Program-made: the position numbers and the translations under genes
NCBI GenBank assembly: GCA_031272205.1
Contig: JAISUH010000012.1
Location: 1-38,001 of the forward strand
Length of the DNA: 38,001 nt
Direction of reading: 5' to 3'
DNA from: Dysgonamonadaceae bacterium
Lineage (GTDB): Bacteria; Bacteroidota; Bacteroidia; Bacteroidales; Dysgonomonadaceae
The notes under the pieces: model-generated
What the model was told of the DNA's origin: nothing
The model's input: only the letters and a program-made list of their open reading frames with translations
Databases searched by the model: none
Part shown: positions 8,028-16,578 of the stretch, one piece after another
Position numbering within the stretch: position 1 is the first letter of the stretch
Layout: each line of letters starts with the position of its first letter

Positions 8028-8864
8028 TCAAATACCTGAAACAATCATCAAATAAAGATAAACGGCGGGGATAGCCACGAGAAGGCTGTCGATACGGTCT
8101 AAAACACCGCCGTGTCCGGGGATGATGTGTCCCGAATCTTTCACGTTGCAGGTGCGTTTGATCAGCGATTCGAACAGATCGCCAATCGTGCCGAAAAGGG
8201 CTGTGATCAAGCCGAAAAGAATCCAGAACCACGACGGGTATTCGGGGAAAAAACGCGCGAAAAGCAAAGCAGCCCCCATGCAGAAAACAATGCCGCCAAT
8301 AAAACCTTCAACGGTTTTTTTCGGCGAAATTCGTTCGATTAGTTTATGCCGTCCCAACAGCGAACCGACAAGGTAGGCAGCAGTGTCGTTTATCCAAATA
8401 AACAGAAAGATGGCCAGGATGAAAACGAAATGAAAATCGTCGAGCGTACTGTTGTAGCGATACGAAATAAGCATCAGCATCGACAGGGGCAAGGTAACGT
8501 ATATCTGACCAAAAGCGGAACAGATAACGTTTTTCAGCATATCGTCGCGCTTGAAAAATATGGACGATACATAAAGCGCCAACAGATAAAACAGCAGAAA
8601 AGCCGGAAGCGCATGAATGCAAATATCTTCGAGATAGAGATAGACCGTTCCGAAAATAGCCGCCCCCGACACAATATTGAAAGTTTTGCTGATGGAATAT
8701 TTGGTAGATTTTTCCACCATGCGGTAGAACTCGAAAAGCCCTCGGAAGGTAATCAAGCCGAAAACGGCGATAAACAGGTATTTACCGCCAAAAATTCCCG
8801 CAAGGATCATCAAAATATAAATAATCCCGGTGCCGGTGCGTGTGAGGAGATTTTTCAGGTTCAA
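8028..8864 (-). CDS. cdsA: Phosphatidate cytidylyltransferase
   Basis: 278-residue integral membrane enzyme that makes CDP-diacylglycerol from phosphatidic acid and CTP, the branch point of phospholipid synthesis. It has about eight hydrophobic segments. Near the C-terminus (about 230-258) it carries the CdsA signature: S-L-I-K-R-T, then KDSGHIIPGHGGVLDRID, including the conserved KD, the PGHGG turn and the DR-D acids. It lies downstream of the DUF5606 gene on the same strand with a 44-nt gap, so the two are probably co-transcribed. Confidence 0.94.
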   Translation of the reverse strand: MNLKNLLTRTGTGIIYILMILAGIFGGKYLFIAVFGLITFRGLFEFYRMVEKSTKYSISKTFNIVSGAAIFGTVYLYLEDICIHALPAFLLFYLLALYVSSIFFKRDDMLKNVICSAFGQIYVTLPLSMLMLISYRYNSTLDDFHFVFILAIFLFIWINDTAAYLVGSLLGRHKLIERISPKKTVEGFIGGIVFCMGAALLFARFFPEYPSWFWILFGLITALFGTIGDLFESLIKRTCNVKDSGHIIPGHGGVLDRIDSLLVAIPAVYLYLMIVSGI

Positions 8865-8908
8865 CTCCCGTTTGTTTTAGTATAGTTTTCGAATAAATCC
8901 AATTCAAA

Positions 8909-9331
8909 TTAGGATTCGGCGGCTTCGGACGATTCCACGTTCTCCTCTTTTTCAAAATCGATATTACTATCAATCAGAATATTATACCAACTGATCAATT
9001 TTTTGATGTCCGACGCATACACCCTGTCCTTATCGTAATCAGGCAACACCTCCTGCATGAACGCAAAAAATTCTTTGTTCGAGGCTTTCGGCGACAAAGA
9101 AACCCGTTGGCCTTGTTCTTTTTCTTTTATTTTCGTCAGTACGTCCTTCAAGGGTAGATCGTTGTCGTTGGTATATATGGAAACATCGCTCAAAGCGACT
9201 ATTTTTTCTTGCAGATAAGCCGGAGTGCGTTTTCCGTCGGCAAGCGATTCCACAATGCTCAGATTTTTACCGGTTGAAATCAGTTTGTAAAGTCCGGGTT
9301 TTCCCGATATCGATAGAATTTTTGTCAGCAT
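8909..9331 (-). CDS. DUF5606-type small cytoplasmic protein
   Basis: 140-residue soluble protein without signal peptide or membrane segment. The opening LTKILSISGKPGLYKLIS, the YLQEKIVALSDVSIYT stretch and the later SLSPKASNKEFFAFM fit the Bacteroidota family DUF5606, whose function is not known to me. Its small beta-rich N-terminal part followed by a helical part suggests a binding or regulatory module. The C-terminal tail is acidic (EKEENVESSEAAES). It precedes cdsA in the same direction and has its own promoter-like element upstream. Confidence 0.75.
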   Translation of the reverse strand: MLTKILSISGKPGLYKLISTGKNLSIVESLADGKRTPAYLQEKIVALSDVSIYTNDNDLPLKDVLTKIKEKEQGQRVSLSPKASNKEFFAFMQEVLPDYDKDRVYASDIKKLISWYNILIDSNIDFEKEENVESSEAAES

Positions 9332-9394
9332 AATAGGTATAAATTATATGTGATAACTGTTAACTTTAAACGTTTATTATTTTTCTTTCGGTTA

Positions 9395-9426
9395 CAAAAG
9401 TAATCAGAGATTGGCATATACGCAAC
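9395..9426 (-). promoter_or_regulatory. Promoter for DUF5606-cdsA
   Basis: Minus-strand TACTTTTG (9395-9402) matches TAnnTTTG, with GTTG (9423-9426) 20 nt upstream as an imperfect -33 box. It lies about 65 bp before the DUF5606 start. The rest of the 210-nt gap up to mtgA shows no hairpin or gene. Confidence 0.5.
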
Positions 9427-9541
9427 TTTTGATTGCAAATCTATTTGAATTTTGCGTCCAAAATTCATAACGAATCAAAAATAAAGCCGGTATAACCACT
9501 CTTGCTGCATCCGCATAGAGACCTTGAAATTTAGCGGGGCA

Positions 9542-10225
9542 TCATTCTTTTTCAGACAATTCAATCCGGCGCATCTGCTCCAAAATATGCGACTGCCGTT
9601 TTTTCATGTACGCCGATGGATTTTTGGAGCTGAAACGCCGCGGATTGGGCAGAGTTGCCGCAATAAGCGCGGATTGAGGCGCAGAAAGTTTGGCTGCCGT
9701 AGTATTGAAATTGATGCGTGCCACAGATTCCGCCCCGAAAAAGCCATCCCCTGTCTCCATCGAATTGAGGTAAACTTCCAAAATACGGTCTTTGCCCCAG
9801 ATTATCTCGATTAAAAACGTGAAATAGACCTCGAAACCCTTCCTTATCCATGACGATTTCGGCCAGAGGAACACATTTTTAGCCGTTTGCTGGCTGATCG
9901 TGCTTGCTCCGCGCGGGCGCTTCCGTTTTTTGTTTTCCTTCATTGCTTTTTCAATTTGCACCTTATCGAAGCCTGAATGTCGATAAAAAAGCTGGTCTTC
10001 CGACGCGATGACAGCCCGTTTCAGGTTGTCCGATATCCTCTCCGAGGACACCCAACGGTGATGGATCACCGGCTTTTTCCCATCGAAAAGCTGTTCCATG
10101 GCACGAATCATCATCACCGGCGTGGTATATACGGGAACAAATTTCAACAGGATTACCCACACAATGGTTACCGCAAAAAACCACAAAACGGCACGTCCCG
10201 CAAACTTAAAAATCTTTTTGATCAT
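9542..10225 (-). CDS. mtgA: Monofunctional peptidoglycan glycosyltransferase
   Basis: 227 residues, the normal size for MtgA. A GT51 enzyme that polymerises lipid II into glycan strands on the outer face of the inner membrane. One N-terminal membrane anchor (about 8-30) is followed by the GT51 domain. The catalytic Glu76 is in the EDxxFxxHxGFD motif, then [17 protein letters not shown], the second Glu in [19 protein letters not shown], and [14 protein letters not shown]. No transpeptidase domain follows. It lies 70 nt downstream of the GH38 gene on the same strand and may be read from that cluster, though its envelope role does not require this. Confidence 0.93.
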   Translation of the reverse strand: MIKKIFKFAGRAVLWFFAVTIVWVILLKFVPVYTTPVMMIRAMEQLFDGKKPVIHHRWVSSERISDNLKRAVIASEDQLFYRHSGFDKVQIEKAMKENKKRKRPRGASTISQQTAKNVFLWPKSSWIRKGFEVYFTFLIEIIWGKDRILEVYLNSMETGDGFFGAESVARINFNTTAAKLSAPQSALIAATLPNPRRFSSKNPSAYMKKRQSHILEQMRRIELSEKE

Positions 10226-10295
10226 GAATTTAGAAACTCAAAATGAATAACGCGAAGTTAATAACTTTTTATGGCATTATCGTTTAAAAATTGAA

Positions 10296-13200
10296 CTATC
10301 TGCACACAACTTTCAAGAAAACATTTTCGTAGGGCTTTAAATTCAGCTCTTTGACGGTGGCGGCGAGGGTTTCTTCGAGGGCGTTGACTACTGTGAACGT
10401 GAGAGGCGAGCCGTCAGAAGCGGTTAATCGCAGGGTGGCAGGCTTGCCGTCGGGTTCGCGGACGTTGAGGAGCAGGTACCCGGCTTCGTTTGAGGGTGTT
10501 ATAGAGGTCAGGACGAGGTTATCATCGCTGAAACGCAGCGCGGAGAACTCGGCAGGTTGCCCGTTTGGCTTGCCTTTGGGCATTACGCGGGCAAAGAGAG
10601 GTGTGCGGGCGTCGCGTCCGAAGCGGTCGGCAACGGCGTTGCGGATGTCGGCGACAGAAGTGAGGTAGTACGACCAGCGGAGTTCGCCCTCCTGCGAGGC
10701 GCGGAAGTTAGTCGTCCAATAATTGTTTGTTACCCACGAATAAACGTGCGGTTTCGCAATAGTCTTACGCCGTTTGTAGGTTCCGGTGCCGATGCCGCCC
10801 ATCTGAAAGAGGGGGATGGCGTTGCTGCCGACGATGAACTGCGCCTTACCGTTGCGGGCAGCTACGAAGTTTTGCACTGTGTTCCAGTCATTTGCAGTAG
10901 CTTCGATTTGGTTCACGCCCGACAAAACAACCCCGCCCTGTACGTCGAAGAAGAGTTTGGCCTTGTCGAGTTTAAACGGAAATGCTACATATATGCCTTC
11001 GGGGTCGGTGTGCGGTAGCAGTTTGACAGCAAAGTGCAACTCGATGCGTTTCTCGGCATGAAAGAGGCGTATTTCGGCGCGAACGCCAAAGCCGTCTTCA
11101 CAGCAGGAGGACTTGCCTTCGATGTTAATAGTCTGATAAACAGCGCCGTTTGTTCCGGCGGATATTTTCACATCGGTCAGACCGGTGCGTTCAAACTCGG
11201 TCAGGCGGTACAGTTCCATCTGTCGGCGGTTGCCTTTAAGCGATTCAAGGATGAAAGCGCCTAACTGCCAAGGCGATGCGGGATCGAGCATTTCCAACTG
11301 CAACTGCTTGTCAAACAATCGGCTGACAGCGCCGGTAGTCGGGTCGAGTGTCATTGTATAGTACTCATTTTCAACGATATAATCGTCAATGACGGTGTTC
11401 GGCAGCGGGTCAGGCGCGTTGTCGGAAGCTATAATATTGTAAGCGCGGTATCCCATTGGGGGTATGCTGTCGGCGTAAATAGCATAGTAGGCGCCTTCGT
11501 TGCGTGAGCGGATGAACTGTTTGCGGAGTTCGCCGCCGCGCTCGTCAACGATATGGAAGGCGTGTCCGGCGGGGATTATCTCATAGTCGATGTAGAGTTC
11601 CACAAGGCCTGAGCGCGGATGGTTGAGCGTGTTGAAGAACGCTACGGTGGGGTTGCTGCCACGCGGGATGAAGCCTTGCAGCAGTCCGGCGGAGGTCTCG
11701 TACATGATCTGCGCGTTCTTGAGCGCTTCCCACGCATACGAGCCTTTTTCCGCCCACTGTGTCTGCGAGTTCTCGCAAAGCGGGTCGTGTATGCTCTCCG
11801 CAGCGCCGTAGGTATGTTCATCGTAGAAGAGCAGATTCTCATGTATATGACGAATAGCGTCGAAGGTATGCGGTGGCAGCGATTGCCCTTTGGCTACGGC
11901 CATGGCGAGCAAACCCTGAATAGTAACCATGTCGGCATGTGTGAGGCGTGCGGCGGCTGTTTCGCGGGCTGCCGAGCCGAAACCGTCGGTCCACCAGTCG
12001 GGATAGGCGGCGCGATAAACAGGCAGTTGAGCCGCATATTTAGACGTAACGTAGTCCATAAACTCGTGAAATACAGCGCTTCGCAGGCGGGGATAGGCGT
12101 ATTTTTCGTTCCATTGGCGGATAATGGCGCTCTCGTGCATCGACGGTGGCGAATTGTCAGTGAAATAGCCGGAATACTGCACCGAAACAGCGTCGAAAGG
12201 ATAGCCTCGGTTGTAGATACCTGACAGATAGTCGAATACTTTGTCGCTAAGGGCTTCGACAGTGATATTGGCGTTGCTTAAGCCCCAGAAATTGCCGGTC
12301 ATGTAATGGTCTGAGCGGTAGGAAAATATTTGTTTGCCGGAAGGCGATTCCCACTTGTAAACTGTCGGACGGTCGAAGGGAATGAGCGCACGATGGTTGT
12401 TTTCGCCCATCGAGAAGTATTTAATGCCGAGGTCGGGCATATAGTCGGCAAGGCACCACGCAATGCCGTTGACGTCGTTCTGCATCGCTGTAACTACCGG
12501 AATATCAAGGCTTTTAAACTCTTTTATCGGTTCAAGGAAGGTCTTGAACGAGTTTTCGTCTGCAATCTCGGCCATGTTGAAGAACATTCCGGTAACTTCA
12601 ATCTGCCCGTTTCGGATGTATTTCAACAGTTTGTTTATTTGTGATTTAGGACGGTTATGAAGATATTCTCGCACTGCCCATGCCGCTTCGCAAGTCCATC
12701 GGAAACGGGCGTCGTCGGGTTCGTTTTCGGTCAGTTCGCAGTATTCAATGGCATAATCGATGTAACGGATATGCTCGCGCAGAATCTCGGTCTGCGGCTT
12801 CGTGTAACCGATGTCGGTATGCGTGTGCTGAACAAGATAGACAGTTGTTTTCTTTACCGGAAAGGCCTCTATTTCTGTCGTTGCGGTCGTTTTGCCTTTG
12901 AGCGTTACAGTTACTTTTCGCGGTGCGGCGACTTCGGGCAGCGAGGTTTCGATGGAGTTGATGCCTTTTTCAAGTATTTGTTTCCCAATATTTTGATTAT
13001 CTATAAAGAGTTCGACCGTTTGTTTAATGCCGGTGTTGATTACCATTAATTTCAAAGGCTGTCGCAGTTCGCCGTTCTTTCCATAGACAAGTGCCGGTTC
13101 GGCCTTCACCTCTGCAAACAACAGTTTGCCGATTGTGGGAGAAAGGCTCAGTGGCGCAGAGGTCAGTAGCGACAGACAGTCAAATACAGCCCAACCACCT

Positions 13201-13739
13201 GATTTGGAGCGTATGACAAGCATATTATTTCCTTGTTTAAGAATACCAAAGGGAATGTCAACTGTTATTTGTAGCGTCTTCTCATTAGGGCGTCTATTTT
13301 CGAAATAATTTTGGTCGGCTCCTGCAGGTGTGTGAACATTGCAGCGAAAGTTATTGATGGTGATTTCGAGCGTTGGTGGGCTGAACTGATGCGTCTCGGT
13401 AAAGTCTATCTCAAGTCTGGCCGTGACGGGCTCAGCAAGAGTTTTTATGCCGAAACTGACCATAATCTGCTTAGAGGAACTGCCAGCCCAAGCATCGTCG
13501 GGGCCGGGCAGCACAAACGGGAAGCCCGCCGGATTGTTTATGTTGTCGAAGGGATCATAGAAGACCGGATTGTTGCCGAAGCGCGATTGGTACTTGGCGT
13601 AATCGTACTCGCCGAGCGCAAATTCCGCCGAGCTTTTGTCTTTCACTCCTATTTGCCAGAGGGTTGAAAGGTTTTGCGCTTGACTTATCCCGAATGTTAC
13701 TATACACAAGAAGCCGGTTATAAATAATCTGTTTCGCAT
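10296..13739 (-). CDS. Exported GH38 alpha-mannosidase-family glycosidase with N-terminal lyase-type beta-sandwich
   Basis: 1147 residues with signal peptide (MRNRLFITGFLCIVTFGISQ, cleavage after AQA-type residues). Residues about 25-210 resemble the carbohydrate-binding domain III of PL4 rhamnogalacturonan lyases (LWQIGVKDKSSAEF, later NNMLVIRSKSGGW). A short beta domain follows, then the GH38 catalytic part from about 295. HTHTDIGYT (about 304-312) gives the zinc-binding His and Asp, and Asp422 in MQNDVNGIAW is the probable nucleophile and zinc ligand. C-terminal beta-sandwich domains (about 640-1147) match the GH38 C-terminal layout. It probably removes alpha-mannose from glycans in the periplasm or outside. 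It is the last gene of a cluster of exported proteins, 6 nt after the serine hydrolase. Substrate linkage cannot be read from the sequence. Confidence 0.82.
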   Translation of the reverse strand: MRNRLFITGFLCIVTFGISQAQNLSTLWQIGVKDKSSAEFALGEYDYAKYQSRFGNNPVFYDPFDNINNPAGFPFVLPGPDDAWAGSSSKQIMVSFGIKTLAEPVTARLEIDFTETHQFSPPTLEITINNFRCNVHTPAGADQNYFENRRPNEKTLQITVDIPFGILKQGNNMLVIRSKSGGWAVFDCLSLLTSAPLSLSPTIGKLLFAEVKAEPALVYGKNGELRQPLKLMVINTGIKQTVELFIDNQNIGKQILEKGINSIETSLPEVAAPRKVTVTLKGKTTATTEIEAFPVKKTTVYLVQHTHTDIGYTKPQTEILREHIRYIDYAIEYCELTENEPDDARFRWTCEAAWAVREYLHNRPKSQINKLLKYIRNGQIEVTGMFFNMAEIADENSFKTFLEPIKEFKSLDIPVVTAMQNDVNGIAWCLADYMPDLGIKYFSMGENNHRALIPFDRPTVYKWESPSGKQIFSYRSDHYMTGNFWGLSNANITVEALSDKVFDYLSGIYNRGYPFDAVSVQYSGYFTDNSPPSMHESAIIRQWNEKYAYPRLRSAVFHEFMDYVTSKYAAQLPVYRAAYPDWWTDGFGSAARETAAARLTHADMVTIQGLLAMAVAKGQSLPPHTFDAIRHIHENLLFYDEHTYGAAESIHDPLCENSQTQWAEKGSYAWEALKNAQIMYETSAGLLQGFIPRGSNPTVAFFNTLNHPRSGLVELYIDYEIIPAGHAFHIVDERGGELRKQFIRSRNEGAYYAIYADSIPPMGYRAYNIIASDNAPDPLPNTVIDDYIVENEYYTMTLDPTTGAVSRLFDKQLQLEMLDPASPWQLGAFILESLKGNRRQMELYRLTEFERTGLTDVKISAGTNGAVYQTINIEGKSSCCEDGFGVRAEIRLFHAEKRIELHFAVKLLPHTDPEGIYVAFPFKLDKAKLFFDVQGGVVLSGVNQIEATANDWNTVQNFVAARNGKAQFIVGSNAIPLFQMGGIGTGTYKRRKTIAKPHVYSWVTNNYWTTNFRASQEGELRWSYYLTSVADIRNAVADRFGRDARTPLFARVMPKGKPNGQPAEFSALRFSDDNLVLTSITPSNEAGYLLLNVREPDGKPATLRLTASDGSPLTFTVVNALEETLAATVKELNLKPYENVFLKVVCR

Positions 13740-13745
13740 AATGAT

Positions 13746-14906
13746 TTATTTTTCAAGGTTATAGAGTTTTACTATTGTGTTGAAACAGGCATTTTTGGCT
13801 TCGTCCTGCTTCAAGAGGTCTTTGCCAAGGTTGAAGTAGAGGACTGATACGCCGCTTGCTTTTCGGACTACCGATTCTGTTCCGTAAGCGCCGGCATGCC
13901 ACATCATTTTGTCCGATACCGCCCAACCCAGCCCGTAACCGGTGTTGGGTACAATGTTGCAGGGGGTTCCCATCAGGGCAACGGACTGCTCTCTGAGGTA
14001 GCGTTTGCCGTCGAGTGTCCCGCCGTTGGCAATCATGCGGTAAAACTTTGTCAAGTCTTCGGGGGTGGAGAACAATCCTCCGGCATACTCGGCGTAGCGC
14101 ACGACACGGTCGGTGAGAGGATACTGTAACTGCTCTATTTCAACGGCTTCCAAGCGTCCTTCGGCGTTTTTCTGATACGGAACGACGTATTTTCTCATCT
14201 GTTGCTCGGTTGGGAAGAAGGTGGTGTTTTTCATCCCAAGCGGGGTGAACAAGCGTTCCTGAAGGAACTGGTAGAAAGGGATGCCGGTAACACGTTCGGC
14301 AACTGTGGCGGCAATGTTGATGCCCTGATTGGAGTAGTTGAATCTTGTGCCGGGTTGGGCAACAAGCGGTGTCAGCACGGTTGCATAGAGGCTGAGCGAC
14401 AGCGGCAGTACATCGATGCGGGATTTCTGCTGCTGTATGCCTGCAAGAAAACTCATGCCCGATGTGTGCGACAGTAAGTGCCTGACAGTGATTGGGGTAT
14501 TCACCGATTCTTCTGCCTGCCAACCGTCGCGTTTTATTACGCTGACTTTAAGATTTTGAAGTTCAGGTAGATAGGTAGTAACGGGTTCGTCAAGATTAAT
14601 TTTTCCTTCTTCCACGAGCATCATCATTGCCGTTGCTGCAATGGGTTTGCTTTGCGAGGCTATCCAGAACAGGGCGTCCGGCGTCATTTTTTTCTTCTGT
14701 TCGATGTCCTGCCAGCCGACGGAGGTAACCGACAGCGTTTTGCTGCGGTCGGCAACGACTACTACTGCGCCTGACAGTTCGTTGCTGTCGATATAAGGTT
14801 GCAGCACGGACTGAATTTGCTCAGACGGCGCGGCAACCTGAGCAATACCTGCTGTAAGGAACGACATCGTAAGAAGCATCGCAGATAAGATAGATATTCG
14901 GTTCAT
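13746..14906 (-). CDS. Exported serine hydrolase, class C beta-lactamase / esterase fold
   Basis: 386 residues with a signal peptide (first about 22 residues). The beta-lactamase-family fold is shown by three motifs: nucleophile Ser84 and Lys87 (SQSK in WIASQSKPIA), Tyr191-Ser-Asn (NYSNQG), and a His-Ala-Gly triad near residue 337 in place of KTG (MMWHAGAYG). HLLSHTSGM before the YSN box is typical of the EstB / D-Ala-D-Ala-peptidase-like group. Likely activities are hydrolysis of esters, amides or D-amino peptides in the periplasm; true beta-lactamase activity is not implied. It is the third gene of the leftward exported cluster, 25 nt after the metallophosphoesterase and 6 nt before GH38. 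Confidence 0.87.
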   Translation of the reverse strand: MNRISILSAMLLTMSFLTAGIAQVAAPSEQIQSVLQPYIDSNELSGAVVVVADRSKTLSVTSVGWQDIEQKKKMTPDALFWIASQSKPIAATAMMMLVEEGKINLDEPVTTYLPELQNLKVSVIKRDGWQAEESVNTPITVRHLLSHTSGMSFLAGIQQQKSRIDVLPLSLSLYATVLTPLVAQPGTRFNYSNQGINIAATVAERVTGIPFYQFLQERLFTPLGMKNTTFFPTEQQMRKYVVPYQKNAEGRLEAVEIEQLQYPLTDRVVRYAEYAGGLFSTPEDLTKFYRMIANGGTLDGKRYLREQSVALMGTPCNIVPNTGYGLGWAVSDKMMWHAGAYGTESVVRKASGVSVLYFNLGKDLLKQDEAKNACFNTIVKLYNLEK

Positions 14907-14931
14907 ACTTATTAATTTACGATTTTAAAAT

Positions 14932-16041
14932 TCATTTTCCGTCGGTATCAAATTGAAACGTGAAGTCGTTGTATTCGGATTTCTCATAAGCGAATTGTTG
15001 CGTGCTGGGAGAGGCGGCAAAGAGCGGTGAAAAAGTGCTTACCTTAACCGTGCGGTCGTCAGGCAAAAATTCGAGGATGCGGAGCCAGCCGTCGCCGCCG
15101 TTGCCGTTCCATCCGGTGATAGCCTGCGTGTCGAACAGCATCTGATGCACCGTTCTGCCGGCGGCGTTCTTGTCGGTGCGGTAGCCTACCGACTGTGTGA
15201 ATTTCGGTCCGGCTATATGACCGCAAAGCACGAGTTCGATGTTTTTCGACGGCTTGACGAGTTTCTCCCATACAGCCTCACCCCAGTTCGGGTTTGGCAA
15301 CTTATATTTCTCATTATCGGTACGTCTGTTCTGATTATCCATGTTGTGCAGGTAGGAATGAGTCAGCAATATTACGGTATAAGAGGAGTATTTATCTTTG
15401 TTAATCACTTTGTTAGCCCATTCAAGCGTCTCGTCGCGCGGGGCAAACTCCAATACAACAACGAGATACTTCCTGCCGCCCGGACTGACAAACTCAAAAG
15501 CGGCATTGGCAAGCGTAGGGACGCCCTCGGCATTGGTGCCCGTTTCGCGCAGCAGACGCTGGTTCAGGCGGTTTCTGTCGATAGGGAAATACTCGTCAAA
15601 GTGTGTCCGTCGGTTCTCGGCGCTGACGATACCGAAATCGTGATTACCGGTAGCGAGGATGTAAGGCGTTACGCCGTCGAGGCGTCCGAAAGCCCGTGAG
15701 ACGGCCTCCCACTGCGCTTTGCCGGTCTGGTTGCCGTTGATGCTGTCAGGCACAAGGCGGTTGTTCTGTTCCACCAAATCGCCGGTGCAGAGTGCCAAGC
15801 CGATGTTCAACGGCTTTGTGTTATGGGCTATCCATGCCGTCATCAACTCAAAGAGCGGCTGATTGTAGTCAAACTTGATGTACGACTGCGGGTCAGGTAT
15901 CAATATCATCGACCACGAAGAGGGGTCGGAAAGCACAGGCGACTTATACTCCTGCGCATTCGCAAAACCACTGATTATCAGCGCAAAAATGATTAGTTTT
16001 ATCCTTTTCATCTTATCTTTTATTAAATGATGCTTTTTCAT
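14932..16041 (-). CDS. Exported calcineurin-like metallophosphoesterase
   Basis: 369 residues from the first ATG. The second ATG at 16011 (residue 11) gives a cleaner signal peptide, MKRIKLIIFALIISGFANAQ, and may be the true start (359 residues). Metal-binding motifs of the calcineurin-like family are visible: PDPQ near 49 (in place of the usual DxH), GDLVE near 86, GNHDFG near 131, THS near 226 and GHIAG near 272. It probably hydrolyses phosphate mono- or diesters outside the inner membrane. The WG-repeat lipoprotein gene ends 9 nt upstream and the serine hydrolase begins 25 nt downstream, so these form one operon. The natural substrate is unknown. Confidence 0.87.
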   Translation of the reverse strand: MKKHHLIKDKMKRIKLIIFALIISGFANAQEYKSPVLSDPSSWSMILIPDPQSYIKFDYNQPLFELMTAWIAHNTKPLNIGLALCTGDLVEQNNRLVPDSINGNQTGKAQWEAVSRAFGRLDGVTPYILATGNHDFGIVSAENRRTHFDEYFPIDRNRLNQRLLRETGTNAEGVPTLANAAFEFVSPGGRKYLVVVLEFAPRDETLEWANKVINKDKYSSYTVILLTHSYLHNMDNQNRRTDNEKYKLPNPNWGEAVWEKLVKPSKNIELVLCGHIAGPKFTQSVGYRTDKNAAGRTVHQMLFDTQAITGWNGNGGDGWLRILEFLPDDRTVKVSTFSPLFAASPSTQQFAYEKSEYNDFTFQFDTDGK

Positions 16042-16050
16042 GATGTTTTT

Positions 16051-16344
16051 TTATCTATGAGTCTTTGCTTCGATTTCTTTACCTTTCTCATCGAGGGCAA
16101 CCCATCCGCTACCGATACGGCCCCAAATAGGCGGCTTTCCAAAAGGATAATATCCTATTTCATCGTATTTAACAGGGACTACAATTTGCCCTTTTTTGTT
16201 CATAATTCCCCATTTTTCGGATTTGCTATTTGTACTGATTCTGTAAAAATTATTGTTTTGATAGGCCAGTTCACGTTGCATCATTTTTTTAGTCGAACAA
16301 GAACAAAACAATAATAAAACAGAGACAAATAAAACCTTGCTCAT
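16051..16344 (-). CDS. Small WG-repeat lipoprotein
   Basis: 97 residues. A hydrophobic start ending in LLLFCSCS suggests lipoprotein processing at the Cys near residue 16, although the lipobox is imperfect. The body holds one clear WG (KWG) repeat, EKWGIMNKKGQIVVPVKYDEI, and a second, degenerate copy (IWGRIGSGWVALDEKGKEI). WG repeats are short beta motifs often present in many copies; here only about two are left, so the gene may be a remnant of a longer one or a minimal version. It is first in the leftward exported cluster and ends 9 nt before the metallophosphoesterase. Confidence 0.7.
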   Translation of the reverse strand: MSKVLFVSVLLLFCSCSTKKMMQRELAYQNNNFYRISTNSKSEKWGIMNKKGQIVVPVKYDEIGYYPFGKPPIWGRIGSGWVALDEKGKEIEAKTHR

Positions 16345-16408
16345 AATTTGGTAAAATATCTATTTTTTTATGCTTTTGCGGTATCTGACAATACAAAATA
16401 CACGTTTA

Positions 16409-16444
16409 CAAAATTAGCATAAAATTCTCGTATTTATACACAAA
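16409..16444 (-). promoter_or_regulatory. Promoter for the exported GH38 cluster
   Basis: Minus-strand TAATTTTG (16409-16416) matches TAnnTTTG. TTTG (16441-16444) lies 24 nt upstream, slightly longer than ideal. It is 65 bp before the WG lipoprotein start and would read through metallophosphoesterase, serine hydrolase and GH38. Confidence 0.5.
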
Positions 16445-16516
16445 CGGATAAAAATGTCCGGAAAAATTCATAGGGGAAGTTCCTCTTTTTTTCCAATTCT
16501 CTTTTTTTATTGCTTT

Positions 16517-16551
16517 ATTGATTCGAAGAAATAAAAATTTCATTAATTTTG
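16517..16551 (+). promoter_or_regulatory. Promoter of the zinc metallopeptidase operon
   Basis: TAATTTTG (16544-16551) is a perfect -7 element; ATTG (16517-16520) lies 23 nt upstream as a near -33 box. Transcription from about 16557 leaves a leader of only about 20 nt before the ATG at 16579. It therefore rules out a start at the in-frame TTG at 16549, which is part of the promoter itself. Confidence 0.65.
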
Positions 16552-16578
16552 CCCTCACATCAAAAAAAGCCGGAAAGT

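Noticed and set aside
10296-16041. Impression that the GH38 cluster differs in base composition from its neighbours
   Set aside because: Rough counts over single lines varied from about 30% to 70% GC inside the GH38 gene itself, so no shift can be claimed without a proper calculation.
16549-16578. Upstream TTG start extending the zinc metallopeptidase by 10 codons
   Set aside because: The TTG is part of the -7 promoter element TAATTTTG, so it would not be in the transcript.
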